Of a DNA stretch of 33,473 nt, positions 15,799 through 24,232 are shown one piece after another. The notes beneath the pieces were generated by a model. It was given only the letters and a program-made list of their open reading frames with translations, made no database searches and was not told the origin of the DNA. Origin of the DNA: Flavobacteriales bacterium (GTDB lineage Bacteria; Bacteroidota; Bacteroidia; NS11-12g; UBA955); contig NSIM01000018.1 in assembly GCA_002737705.1 (NCBI GenBank), positions 1-33,473 of the forward strand, given 5' to 3'. The number at the start of each line of letters is the position of its first letter. The first letter of the stretch is position 1. The translations under genes and the position numbers were made by a program.

Positions 15799-17712
15799 TT
15801 ATATTCTACTCACTGCGTTTCCCAATTTTTTTGCTATATTTTTTTTGAGCTCATTTAAATATTCAATCATCAAAAGCAAATCATCAATATTGGCATCAGG
15901 TTCTTTGAGCAATTCCATGTTGGAATTTAGCAATTGATCAATCTTTTTTCTTCTTAAATGCAAAAACATGGCGATAACCTGTTCACCGTAATTCATCTCT
16001 TCGGTCGTAATATCAATAAAATTTTGAGCAAAGGCAGGACTCAATACATGCACATCAGCCAAAACACCGGCACTCCAAGCAGCCATATCAGCATCAATAT
16101 GGTTAATAAAATGTTGCTGCCCAGGCCATCGACCCTGTTGAATTATTTCGTTTTTGAGTTTTAAGGCCAAGGGCGTTTCGAAGGCAATGGTTTCGTCATT
16201 ATTACATTCTCCCCAGATGAAATCAAACACTGTTTGGCTTTCATCATAGGCTTTGTCGGCAAACAACAACAATAAACGAAACATTGCAAGCTCTTGGAAA
16301 GAATCATTGAGCAAGGGTTTGGTTTGGCTAGCGAGATCAATTCCAGCATTCTCGGTTAGACTTTTTACTTGTTGAACAAATTCTTGGTTTTCTTTAGATT
16401 GCTGTATACGCAATAACTTTCCAAGTTCAGAAACCAATAAAGACTCTTCGATATTACAAATTTTGGCAAGCTGTTGAGAGAGGGAGGATCGTTTTAAAGG
16501 ATCGGCAATTAGGGCTAGACTCTTCAATATTTCTCGCACGGCGTCACTTTTGCGAAGGGGGTCATTGTTTGTTTCGTCTATGAGAAACTTTGCCTTGAAA
16601 AATATAAATGTTTCTTCTTCTTTATCGAGATAGGATTGAAAGGATTCTCCACCCATTGATTGACAAAAAGAATCGGGATCTTGTCCAGTAGGCAATGGAA
16701 CCACCCGAACATTTATGCCCTCTTCCAAAAGCAAATCAATGCCACGCAGGGAGGCTTTGATTCCGGCAGCGTCTCCATCATAGACCACTGTAACATTATC
16801 CGTAAATCGTTTGAGTAATTTTATCTGACCTGACGTAAGGGCTGTGCCACTGCTAGCCACTACATTTTCTATACCGGCTTGGTGCAATGAAATAACATCG
16901 GTATACCCTTCTGTGAGATAAACCTTATCGCTTTTTTTGACCGCATTTTTGGCTTGATAGAGTCCATAAAGCACATCGCTTTTTTTGTACAAATCGGTTT
17001 CCGGAGAGTTAACATATTTTGGCGATGGGTCGGTACTGCTCATTTTTCGTCCGGCAAAACCAATTACTTTACCTGTAACCGAACAAATTGGAAACATTAC
17101 CCGATAACGAAACAAATCGTAATGGGTCGCATTGTCGCGTTGCCTAAGCAATCCCGCTTGCAACATTATTTCGTTGGTAAATCCTTGGGTTTTTGACTCA
17201 ATCGCCAAGGCTTCCCACATTTCTGGACTGTAACCAAGACCCCATTTTTTGACGGTTTCGACAGTATATCCACGCTCTTTGAAATAAGGCAATCCTATGG
17301 TCTTTCCTTCTTCTGTGTCGTGCAATTGTTCTTGAAAAAAATTCTGTGCAAAATCAACTGCTGCCTGAATGGATTCTCTCAATAGCTGTGATTCTTGGTA
17401 TGCGTCTGGATTGTCTATTTTGGTTTCAATAAGCGCAATTCCATAACGCTGTGCAAGGGTCCTCACCGATTCTACAAAACTAAAATTTTCTATTTCCATC
17501 AAGAATTGAATGGCATTACCCCCTTTTTGACAACCAAAGCATTTGTAAATACCAATGGCAGGAGAAACAATAAAACTGGGGGTTTTCTCTTCATGGAACG
17601 GACAACATCCTTTAAAACGGGATCCTGAACGCTTTAAGGAAACATAATCAGCAACAATCTCCTCAATGGCAACAACCTGTAACACTTGTTCAATAGAGTT
17701 CTGCGAAATCAT
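15799..17712 (-). CDS. dnaG: DNA primase
   Basis: DnaG makes the RNA primers for DNA replication and binds the DnaB helicase. From the ATG at 17712 it has 637 residues. The zinc-binding domain has Cys37, His40, Cys58 and Cys61 (CCPFHEEKTPSF and YKCFGC). The TOPRIM catalytic core shows YLTEGYTDVISLHQAG and VVYDGDAAG. The C-terminal helicase-binding region is poorly conserved, as usual. I chose 17712 because family members begin with I-x-x-x-x-I-x-x-V; an upstream in-frame ATG at 17772 would add 20 hydrophobic residues and cross the promoter of the divergent peptidase gene. Confidence 0.96.
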   Translation of the reverse strand: MISQNSIEQVLQVVAIEEIVADYVSLKRSGSRFKGCCPFHEEKTPSFIVSPAIGIYKCFGCQKGGNAIQFLMEIENFSFVESVRTLAQRYGIALIETKIDNPDAYQESQLLRESIQAAVDFAQNFFQEQLHDTEEGKTIGLPYFKERGYTVETVKKWGLGYSPEMWEALAIESKTQGFTNEIMLQAGLLRQRDNATHYDLFRYRVMFPICSVTGKVIGFAGRKMSSTDPSPKYVNSPETDLYKKSDVLYGLYQAKNAVKKSDKVYLTEGYTDVISLHQAGIENVVASSGTALTSGQIKLLKRFTDNVTVVYDGDAAGIKASLRGIDLLLEEGINVRVVPLPTGQDPDSFCQSMGGESFQSYLDKEEETFIFFKAKFLIDETNNDPLRKSDAVREILKSLALIADPLKRSSLSQQLAKICNIEESLLVSELGKLLRIQQSKENQEFVQQVKSLTENAGIDLASQTKPLLNDSFQELAMFRLLLLFADKAYDESQTVFDFIWGECNNDETIAFETPLALKLKNEIIQQGRWPGQQHFINHIDADMAAWSAGVLADVHVLSPAFAQNFIDITTEEMNYGEQVIAMFLHLRRKKIDQLLNSNMELLKEPDANIDDLLLMIEYLNELKKNIAKKLGNAVSRI

Positions 17713-17717
17713 AAAAA

Positions 17718-17747
17718 TTGAACAAGCAAGGTAAACAATTAAATTTG
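17718..17747 (+). promoter_or_regulatory. promoter of the M20 amidohydrolase gene
   Basis: TTG at 17718-17720, a 19-bp spacer and TAAATTTG at 17740-17747 form a complete Bacteroidota -33/-7 pair. The start would fall near 17753, giving a leader of about 27 nt to the ATG at 17781. It lies in the 68-bp gap divergent from dnaG. Confidence 0.6.
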
Positions 17748-17780
17748 CAATGAAAATTATACTCATCCACAATTAAACCC

Positions 17781-18977
17781 ATGGAAATCAAAACCCATAT
17801 TCAACAACGCGCCATTGCGCTTTTGCCAAAACTGGTTGCCATTCGCAGGCAAATTCACGAAAATCCGGAATTGTCTTTCCAAGAATATAAAACAGCTGAA
17901 TTTGTTGAAAACTATCTTCAAAATACCTTGGGATTAAAAACCCAACGCATCGCAAATACAGGTGTTGTAGCCCTAATTGAGGGCAAAAACCCCAGTAAAA
18001 AAATTGTGGGTTTAAGGGCTGACATGGATGCACTTCCAATTGTCGAAATCGAAGATGGACGACCCTACCGCAGTAAAATTGAGGGTGTTATGCATGCCTG
18101 CGGACACGATGTACACACCAGTTCATTGCTTGGAACTGCGACCATACTAAATGAACTAAAAGACCAAATACAGGGAAGCATAAAATTAATATTTCAACCC
18201 GGTGAAGAAAAACTTCCCGGAGGCGCTACTCTGATGATTGCAGAAGGTGTATTAGAAAATCCGACCATTGATGTAATGATAGGCCAACATGTGATGCCAG
18301 GTATTGAAACAGGAAAAACAGGCTTTCGCCCTGGATTGTATATGGCCAGTACAGATGAAATTTATATTACCGTAACAGGAAAAGGTGGACATGGGGCCAT
18401 GCCCCATTTAACGATAGACCCTGTTTTGATAAGTGCCCATTTAATCTTGGCATTGCAACAGGTGGTATCCCGAACAGCAAATCCGTCAACCCCATCTGTA
18501 TTGTCCTTCGGCAAATTCATCGCCAATGGGGCAAGCAATGTAATTCCCAATGAAGTCTGCATTGAGGGTACATTTCGCACACTCGATGAAAACTGGCGTT
18601 CCCTAGCCCATGAAAAAATACAATCCATTGCAAAAAGTTTGGTTGAAGGCATGGGTGGTACCCTCAATTTGGAAATTCGAAAGGGTTATCCATTCCTTGT
18701 CAATGACAATGACCTAACCCATCGCTTACAAAAAAAAGCGCAAGAATACCTCGGCACAGACAATATAGAACATTTGGGGATTTGGATGGCTGCAGAAGAT
18801 TTTTCTTATTATTCACAGGCTGTGCCCAGTTGTTTTTATCGTCTTGGAACGCGAAATGAAGCAAAAAAAACCACCTTCAGTGTTCACCATCCCAGCTTCG
18901 ATATAGATGAAGATGCCTTAATTCATGGATGCGGGTTAATGGCGTGGTTGGCCATTCAGGAATTGGCAACTGTTTAA
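17781..18977 (+). CDS. M20-family metallo-amidohydrolase
   Basis: A 398-residue zinc-dependent amidohydrolase of the M20D type (hippurate hydrolase, N-acyl amino acid or N-acetyldiaminopimelate deacetylase relatives). Cys107 and His109 in MHACGHDVH, Glu142-Glu143 in FQPGEEKLPGG (catalytic base and metal ligand), His170 in GQHVMPG and a late histidine in VHHPSFDID match the metal-site pattern, with the dimerisation domain between. No signal peptide is seen, so it acts in the cytoplasm, releasing amino acids from N-acyl derivatives. Which N-acyl compound is cleaved cannot be read from the sequence. It is monocistronic, with its own promoter, and convergent with korB. Confidence 0.9.
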   Translation: MEIKTHIQQRAIALLPKLVAIRRQIHENPELSFQEYKTAEFVENYLQNTLGLKTQRIANTGVVALIEGKNPSKKIVGLRADMDALPIVEIEDGRPYRSKIEGVMHACGHDVHTSSLLGTATILNELKDQIQGSIKLIFQPGEEKLPGGATLMIAEGVLENPTIDVMIGQHVMPGIETGKTGFRPGLYMASTDEIYITVTGKGGHGAMPHLTIDPVLISAHLILALQQVVSRTANPSTPSVLSFGKFIANGASNVIPNEVCIEGTFRTLDENWRSLAHEKIQSIAKSLVEGMGGTLNLEIRKGYPFLVNDNDLTHRLQKKAQEYLGTDNIEHLGIWMAAEDFSYYSQAVPSCFYRLGTRNEAKKTTFSVHHPSFDIDEDALIHGCGLMAWLAIQELATV

Positions 18978-19105
18978 GTGTCTTAACTTTCCACGGACAA
19001 CCCAGCGGGTAGTTTCATTGACGGAAATCAGGATGGTCCAACTTGATTTAACGATTGTTACGTCAAATCTTGGTGTTTTTTAGGTTGTGCGGGCAGTGTT
19101 TCATG

Positions 19106-20158
19106 CTATCTAAAGTCTTCATTGATCTGTTTGAGCATTTCCGAACCCGGGCAAAGCAATGATTGGCTGAGTGAATTTAATGGTTTTTCGGTGGTTTGAA
19201 GCAACTGATGCAAATCCTTTGCGTCGGGATCCATAAACAACAAACCCGTTAGAATTTCATTGTTCTTCTTGGAGAGTTTGACAGCGTTCATCGCAGATTG
19301 TCTGTCTAGTGGATCCCAGTCTTGGGCAATTTTATGCAATTGAATGCTAGACCCATCGTGCATTCCAATTTTTTGTGTTACACCAGATTTGTAAGTGGTG
19401 GTGATTTCGGTCATTTCTGGCACAAAATCAACAGTAGATGTGGCTTCTATGTGTTGTCGGACATAATCATAAGATTTTGTAGACCCCACATTGTTATTGA
19501 ATGTGACACATGGTGAAATTACATTTATGAACGCAAACCCTGGATGTTGCATACCGGCTTTTATCAAGGGAATCAATTGCGCTTTGTCTCCCGAGAAACT
19601 TTGGGCAACAAAAGTAGCCCCGAGCTCAATTGCCAAACTGGCCAAATCAATTGATTCATATACGTTCATTACCCCTGTTTTATTTTTAGAGCCATTGTCG
19701 GATGTCGCAGAATCCTGCCCCTTCGTTAGACCATAACACCCATTATTCATGACAATATATATCATATTGATATTGCGCCTAATCACATGCACAAATTGGC
19801 CCATTCCTATCGAAGCGGTATCTCCATCTCCAGAAACCCCTAAATAGATCAAGTCTCGATTTGCCAGATTTGCACCCGTCGCAACCGATGGCATACGGCC
19901 ATGTACCGAGTTGAATCCATGTGAATTACTCAAAAAATAGTTCGGTGTTTTGGAAGAACAACCAATGCCAGAAAGCTTTGCCAAACGGTGTGGCTCTATG
20001 TTCATTTCAAAACAAGCCTGCACCACCCCTGCACCAATCGAATCATGACCGCAGCCAGCACACAGGGTTGAAAGTGCCCCTTCGTAGTAATCAACAGTGT
20101 ATCCCAACGCATTTTTGGGCAATTCTGGGTGACGAAATTTTGGTCGTATGAATGACAT
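19106..20158 (-). CDS. korB: 2-oxoacid:ferredoxin oxidoreductase, beta subunit
   Basis: The beta subunit binds thiamine diphosphate and a [4Fe-4S] cluster and, with KorA, oxidatively decarboxylates a 2-oxoacid with CoA to acyl-CoA, CO2 and reduced ferredoxin. The cluster ligands fit Cys33 and Cys36 (CAGCGHD), Cys67 (GIGCSSK) and Cys217 (VISPCVTF). The thiamine diphosphate motif runs from GDGD at 110-113 to MNNGCYG near 137-143. The 350 residues match the family. The gene starts 2 nt after korA. The substrate is most likely 2-oxoglutarate or pyruvate; motifs do not decide. Confidence 0.9.
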   Translation of the reverse strand: MSFIRPKFRHPELPKNALGYTVDYYEGALSTLCAGCGHDSIGAGVVQACFEMNIEPHRLAKLSGIGCSSKTPNYFLSNSHGFNSVHGRMPSVATGANLANRDLIYLGVSGDGDTASIGMGQFVHVIRRNINMIYIVMNNGCYGLTKGQDSATSDNGSKNKTGVMNVYESIDLASLAIELGATFVAQSFSGDKAQLIPLIKAGMQHPGFAFINVISPCVTFNNNVGSTKSYDYVRQHIEATSTVDFVPEMTEITTTYKSGVTQKIGMHDGSSIQLHKIAQDWDPLDRQSAMNAVKLSKKNNEILTGLLFMDPDAKDLHQLLQTTEKPLNSLSQSLLCPGSEMLKQINEDFR

Positions 20159-20160
20159 TC

Positions 20161-21993
20161 TTATGCGATTTTTTTGAACTTGGATAAAACAAATGTACTT
20201 TCCTTCATGGTATTGAGTATGGTATCAGCCGTTATGGGCATCCCATCGTAGTTGAGCACCGGGATCAGTTTCTTGGGGTCTATCTGTAATTCTATTGTCA
20301 ATAAACTTTTCATCTGGGCATCACGATTTTGTTCAATAACAAAAACCCTTTCGTGTACATCAATAAAATCTAATACTGTTTGGCTAAAGGGAAATGCCCT
20401 CAATCGGATAGCGTCTACAACCAGCCCCTGATCTCTCAATATATCCATTGCCTCCTCTGCAGAAAATGTGGATGTCCCAAAAAACAATATACCGATTGAA
20501 GAGGCATTCTTGTCTTGGTAAAGTTGTGGAAGGGGCACCATGTTTTTGGCAATATTCCATTTTTTGGTAAGTCTGTCTACATTGCGTTTGTAAGCGGCAG
20601 AATCTTCGGTATACCTAGCGTATTCGTCACGCGAACTACCCCGGGTAAAAAACGAACCCTTGCTTGGATGGGTTGCTGGATAGGTCCGGTAGACAATCCC
20701 ATCTCCATCAATGTCTAAATACCGGCCAAATTTGTCAATTTTTTCTAGCGCTTCCGCATCCAAAACCTTGCCTTTTTTATAGGCACGTTCGTCATCCCAT
20801 TTCAAAGGTTCTGAAATATGGTCATTCATCCCAAGATCTAAGTCTGTCATGAGAATAACGGGTGTTTGCAATTCATCGGCGAGGTCGAAAGCATCTGCCG
20901 TCAGTTCAAAACATTCTTTGGGTGTAGCCGGAAAAACCAGAACGTGCTTGGTATCTCCATGAGAGGCATATGCGGCCAGGAGAATATCCGATTGCTGGGT
21001 TCTAGTCGGCATTCCTGTAGAAGGACCTGTTCGCTGAACATCTATTAATACTGCCGGAACCTCAGCAAAATACGCAAGGCCTAAAAATTCATTCATCAAC
21101 GACAACCCAGGTCCACTGGTCGAAGTAAACGAACGGGCTCCGTTCCAATTGGCCCCGATCACCATCCCAATCGCTGACAATTCATCTTCAGCCTGAACAA
21201 TGGCTACATTCTTTTTTCCAGTTACTGGGTCAACCCGATAACTATCTGAGAAACTTGCAAATGCTTCTATAACAGAAGTCGAGGGCGTAATGGGATACCA
21301 TGCCGCAACGGAAGCTCCCGCATATAAAGCACCTAACCCACAAGCAGCATTTCCGTCTATCATAATTCTATCTCCAATGAGATCGCGGCGTTCAACACGA
21401 ATATCCAAGGGGTATATATGATTCTGGTGAACCCATTCTATCCCCAAATTCAAGGCCTTTATATTGGCTGGTATTAATTTTTCTTTCCCTTTAAACTGCT
21501 CTGCAAGAAGATCTTCAAGCATCTTAAATTCTATACCAAACAAGGCAGAAAGGGCCCCAACATAAATGATATTTTTAAACAACTGCCTCTGTCTGGGATC
21601 TGTAAATGCATTGTTACACATTTCCATCAAGGGAATGGCAATGTAGTGAATGTCATCACGGATATACTGGTCGTGCAAATTTTTAGAACTGTCGTATAAA
21701 AAATACCCACCAGGCTTCACTGCAGCAACGTCGCTTGCCATACTTTGGGGATTTACACACACCATCAAATCAATTCCCTCTCTACGACCCAAATACCCTT
21801 TTTCGCTGATTCGAACCTCATACCAAGTAGGAAGTCCTTGAATGTTGGAAGGAAAAATATTTTTGGGGGTAACAAAAATACCCATCCTAAATATTGCTTT
21901 GGTGAATAAAAAATTGGCACTGGCAGATCCTGAACCATTTACGTTTGCAAATCGAACAACAAAATCGTTTACTTTCAGAGTACTTAATGACAT
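20161..21993 (-). CDS. korA: 2-oxoacid:acceptor oxidoreductase, fused gamma-alpha subunit
   Basis: From the ATG at 21993 the 610 residues contain an N-terminal gamma domain (roughly residues 5-190, with NVNGSGSASANFLF) and the alpha domain with YPITPSTSVIEAFA and the STSGPGLSLMNEFLGLAYFAEVP region that binds the pyrimidine side of thiamine diphosphate, followed by domain II/III. The gamma-alpha fusion is the arrangement I recall for the Kor type in Bacteroidota and in some archaea. It follows the flavoprotein gene with a 10-nt overlap and precedes korB by 2 nt, so all three subunits are made from one mRNA. An upstream in-frame ATG at 22056 would run deep into the flavoprotein gene and is unlikely. 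Confidence 0.9.
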   Translation of the reverse strand: MSLSTLKVNDFVVRFANVNGSGSASANFLFTKAIFRMGIFVTPKNIFPSNIQGLPTWYEVRISEKGYLGRREGIDLMVCVNPQSMASDVAAVKPGGYFLYDSSKNLHDQYIRDDIHYIAIPLMEMCNNAFTDPRQRQLFKNIIYVGALSALFGIEFKMLEDLLAEQFKGKEKLIPANIKALNLGIEWVHQNHIYPLDIRVERRDLIGDRIMIDGNAACGLGALYAGASVAAWYPITPSTSVIEAFASFSDSYRVDPVTGKKNVAIVQAEDELSAIGMVIGANWNGARSFTSTSGPGLSLMNEFLGLAYFAEVPAVLIDVQRTGPSTGMPTRTQQSDILLAAYASHGDTKHVLVFPATPKECFELTADAFDLADELQTPVILMTDLDLGMNDHISEPLKWDDERAYKKGKVLDAEALEKIDKFGRYLDIDGDGIVYRTYPATHPSKGSFFTRGSSRDEYARYTEDSAAYKRNVDRLTKKWNIAKNMVPLPQLYQDKNASSIGILFFGTSTFSAEEAMDILRDQGLVVDAIRLRAFPFSQTVLDFIDVHERVFVIEQNRDAQMKSLLTIELQIDPKKLIPVLNYDGMPITADTILNTMKESTFVLSKFKKIA

Positions 21994-23771
21994 GCTTTTC
22001 CTGCTTTTGTAACACTGTAAAAGAATTTTTGCATATCCCATGCCGAGGTGGGGCAACGTTCAGCGCAAAGTCCGCAGTGGAGACATACATTTTCATCTTT
22101 AACCATTACCCGAGATGTGGGGAGTATATCCGAAACATAGATATCTTGTGTAAGATTATTCGCTGGCATTTTTAGTATTTTCCTTAGGTCTGTTTCGCTT
22201 TCTGCATTCGGGGTAAAAGTGATACAGGCTGTCGGGCATATGTCAACACAGGCATCGCATTCAATGCATTTGCTTTCGGTAAACACCGTTTGTATATCGC
22301 AATTAAGACAGCGCTCAGCTTCCTTAAATGCCGTAATCTCATCGAAACCCAATTCAACTTCTTGTTTGCGGTTTCCAAGGGTGAGTTTTTTGTCGGCCTG
22401 GGGAACAACGTATCGCCTATCCGTTACAACTTCGCTATCAAATGCCCACTCGTGCAATCCCATTTTTTGGCTCACCAAATTAACATATGGGGCAAGGCGC
22501 TTGTTCACATCTTCACCCTGACAAAAATGATGAATGGAAATAGCGGCTTGGTGACCATGGGCTACAGCCGTAATTACGTTCTTTGGTCCGAAGGCCGAGT
22601 CGCCACCAAAAAAGACTTTTTTATGTGTTGAAACAAAACTAATCTCGTCTACGACCGGCATATCCCATTGGTCAAATTCAATGCCTATTGTGCGTTCAAT
22701 CCAAGGAAAACTATTTTCCTGCCCGATGGCAATCAATACATCATCGGCTTCAATAAACACCTCGGCTTCGCCTGTAGGAAGCAATTTGCGTTTGCCGTTA
22801 TCGTCGTATACCGCATGTACTTTTTCAAAATTCATCCCTTTTAGCACACCCATCTCAACCACAAACGATTTTGGGACATGGTTGTCTATAATCGGGATAT
22901 CTTCATGGGCTGCATCTTCTTTTTCCCAAGGCGATGCTTTCATTTCGGCAAATGGGCTTCTGACAACAACCACAACATTTTTTCCACCCAATCGGCGGGC
23001 AGTTCTACAACAATCCATTGCAGTATTTCCACCGCCCAATACAATTACATTTTTACCAATTTTGTTCTGGTGCTCAAAGGCAACACTTGCCAGCCAGTTA
23101 ATGCCAATATGAATATTGGAAGCGCCTTCTTGACGGCCAATCATATCGGTTAGGTCCCGGCCTTTTGGTGCCCCTGTTCCAACAAAAATTGCATCGTAAT
23201 CTTTATCAAGAACCTCTTTAAGACTCGATACATAGGTATTGAAATGGGTATGAATCCCCAAATCCAAAATGTAATTCACCTCTTCATTGAGCACGGTCTC
23301 GGGCAATCGAAATGAAGGTATTTGGCTACGCATAAAGCCCCCTCCCGCTTTTTGGTCATCGTATAAATGCAATTCATATCCCAGTGTGGCCAAATCGCGG
23401 GCCACAGTAAGCGAAGCTGGCCCAGCGCCCAAAAGGGCTATTTTTTTTGAATTCTGAACAAAGGGTGCCTTGGGCATGCTTTCTTTTACATCGCCTTTAT
23501 GGTCTGCAGCTACACGCTTTAGTCGGCATATGGCTACGGGTTCTTCTTCAACACGAACCCTGCGACAGGCTGGCTCACAGGGTCGATCGCAAGTACGACC
23601 CAAAATTCCTGGAAATACATTTGAATCCCAATTAATCATGTATGCTTCGGTATATTTTCCCTCTGCGATTAGGCGAATATATTCTGGAACTGGGGTATGT
23701 GCCGGACAAGCATGCTGGCAATCAACCACTTTGTGAAAATATTCTGGGTTGTTACTATCGGTTGGCTTCAT
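21984..23771 (-). CDS. FAD- and Fe-S-containing NAD(P)H oxidoreductase (GltD/NfnB-like)
   Basis: A 595-residue flavoprotein related to the small subunit of glutamate synthase. The N-terminal Fe-S domain has Cys18, Cys22, Cys61, Cys65 and Cys69. A FAD site GAGPAS is at 115-120 and an NAD(P)H site GGGNTAMD at 246-253. A C-terminal ferredoxin domain carries two [4Fe-4S] motifs: Cys502/505/508/512 and Cys563/566/569/573. It leads the operon with korA and korB and overlaps korA, so it probably exchanges electrons between NAD(P)H and the oxidoreductase, either as electron outlet or as donor for reductive carboxylation. No gltB homologue is nearby, so a role in glutamate synthesis is unlikely. The function is inferred from domains and context. 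Confidence 0.8.
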   Translation of the reverse strand: MKPTDSNNPEYFHKVVDCQHACPAHTPVPEYIRLIAEGKYTEAYMINWDSNVFPGILGRTCDRPCEPACRRVRVEEEPVAICRLKRVAADHKGDVKESMPKAPFVQNSKKIALLGAGPASLTVARDLATLGYELHLYDDQKAGGGFMRSQIPSFRLPETVLNEEVNYILDLGIHTHFNTYVSSLKEVLDKDYDAIFVGTGAPKGRDLTDMIGRQEGASNIHIGINWLASVAFEHQNKIGKNVIVLGGGNTAMDCCRTARRLGGKNVVVVVRSPFAEMKASPWEKEDAAHEDIPIIDNHVPKSFVVEMGVLKGMNFEKVHAVYDDNGKRKLLPTGEAEVFIEADDVLIAIGQENSFPWIERTIGIEFDQWDMPVVDEISFVSTHKKVFFGGDSAFGPKNVITAVAHGHQAAISIHHFCQGEDVNKRLAPYVNLVSQKMGLHEWAFDSEVVTDRRYVVPQADKKLTLGNRKQEVELGFDEITAFKEAERCLNCDIQTVFTESKCIECDACVDICPTACITFTPNAESETDLRKILKMPANNLTQDIYVSDILPTSRVMVKDENVCLHCGLCAERCPTSAWDMQKFFYSVTKAGKACH

Positions 23772-23831
23772 TGGATGTTAAAAGAATCGCCCTAAATTAC
23801 TATTTTTTATGTTTAAATAACTATTTTAAAG

Positions 23832-23863
23832 CACACCTGTCCAAAATCACACCTGTCCAAAAT
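23832..23863. repeat. 16-bp direct tandem repeat, two perfect copies
   Basis: The unit CACACCTGTCCAAAAT occurs at 23832-23847 and again at 23848-23863 without spacer. It lies at the presumed left edge of the insertion-sequence remnant and may contain its terminal repeat. No reverse-complement copy was found on the right side. Confidence 0.85.
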
Positions 23864-23882
23864 AAATTTTTAACCACATTGG

Positions 23883-23890
23883 CGAAGATA
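23883..23890 (-). promoter_or_regulatory. possible -7 element (TATCTTCG) for the kor operon
   Basis: On the minus strand the sequence reads TATCTTCGCC, one mismatch from TAnnTTTG, followed by GCC as at alaS and pckA. It is 111 nt before the flavoprotein ATG at 23771, within the IS remnant and overlapping the left arm of the hairpin. No better -7 element was found between here and the gene. Confidence 0.4.
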
Positions 23891-23909
23891 GGACCAATGT
23901 CCTATCTTC
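23884..23909. repeat. perfect 11-bp inverted repeat (hairpin)
   Basis: GAAGATAGGAC at 23884-23894, a 4-nt loop CAAT and GTCCTATCTTC at 23899-23909. There is no T-run after it on either strand, so it is not a standard terminator. Both arms contain TATCTTC reading outward, so it could be a pair of divergent -7 elements, a repressor site, or a hairpin blocking read-through translation of the transposase. Confidence 0.8.
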
Positions 23910-23936
23910 CGTTTACCAAAACAAAACCAAAGGCGT

Positions 23937-24185
23937 ATGTCAAAAATAACTCTACTTGCTCAAATGATTCAACTGCTAACGGCAGAAAAGTTCAAAAAAT
24001 TGGCAAATGAACTGGAATGTAACAAGCATAGCAAAGGCATCGATTCATGGACACACTTGATAACCATGTTGTTTTGCCACTGTAAATCGTCAGCAATCTC
24101 CTTACAAAACAATTTTTCTTTATTAAATCTGGCCAGCAGATTCAGGGAATCAGGAAGACCAAGAAAAATGAGTGTCTGTGGCTGA
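23937..24185 (+). pseudogene. transposase fragment, N-terminal DUF4372 domain
   Basis: The frame begins MSKITLLAQMIQLLTAEKF and continues through a KHSKGIDSWTHLITMLFCH segment, the start of the DUF4372 domain found at the N-terminus of IS4-type transposases common in Bacteroidota. Similarity to the expected pattern fades after about 50 residues, and the frame stops at residue 82, where a full protein would have roughly 380-400. The DDE catalytic domain is absent. It is therefore a decayed, non-functional copy. Confidence 0.75.
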
Positions 24186-24198
24186 GATTCGATTGCTT

Positions 24199-24227
24199 TT
24201 GACTGAGATTTTTTATCTTTATCTTCG
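24199..24227 (+). promoter_or_regulatory. promoter of the glycosyltransferase-rnhB pair
   Basis: TTG at 24199-24201, an 18-bp spacer and TATCTTCG at 24220-24227. An overlapping TATCTTTA lies at 24214-24221. Transcription would start around 24231-24235, that is at the GTG start codon itself. Confidence 0.55.
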
Positions 24228-24232
24228 CCACA

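Larger units (their letters stand above)
23832..24185 (+). mobile_element. remnant of an IS4-family (DUF4372 type) insertion sequence
   Basis: The interval between the kor operon and the next glycosyltransferase holds the start of a transposase gene, a perfect hairpin before it and a tandem repeat at the left side. The right part of the element, including most of the transposase and the right end, is missing. The borders given are approximate: the left is set at the tandem repeat, the right at the stop codon of the transposase fragment. Confidence 0.55.
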
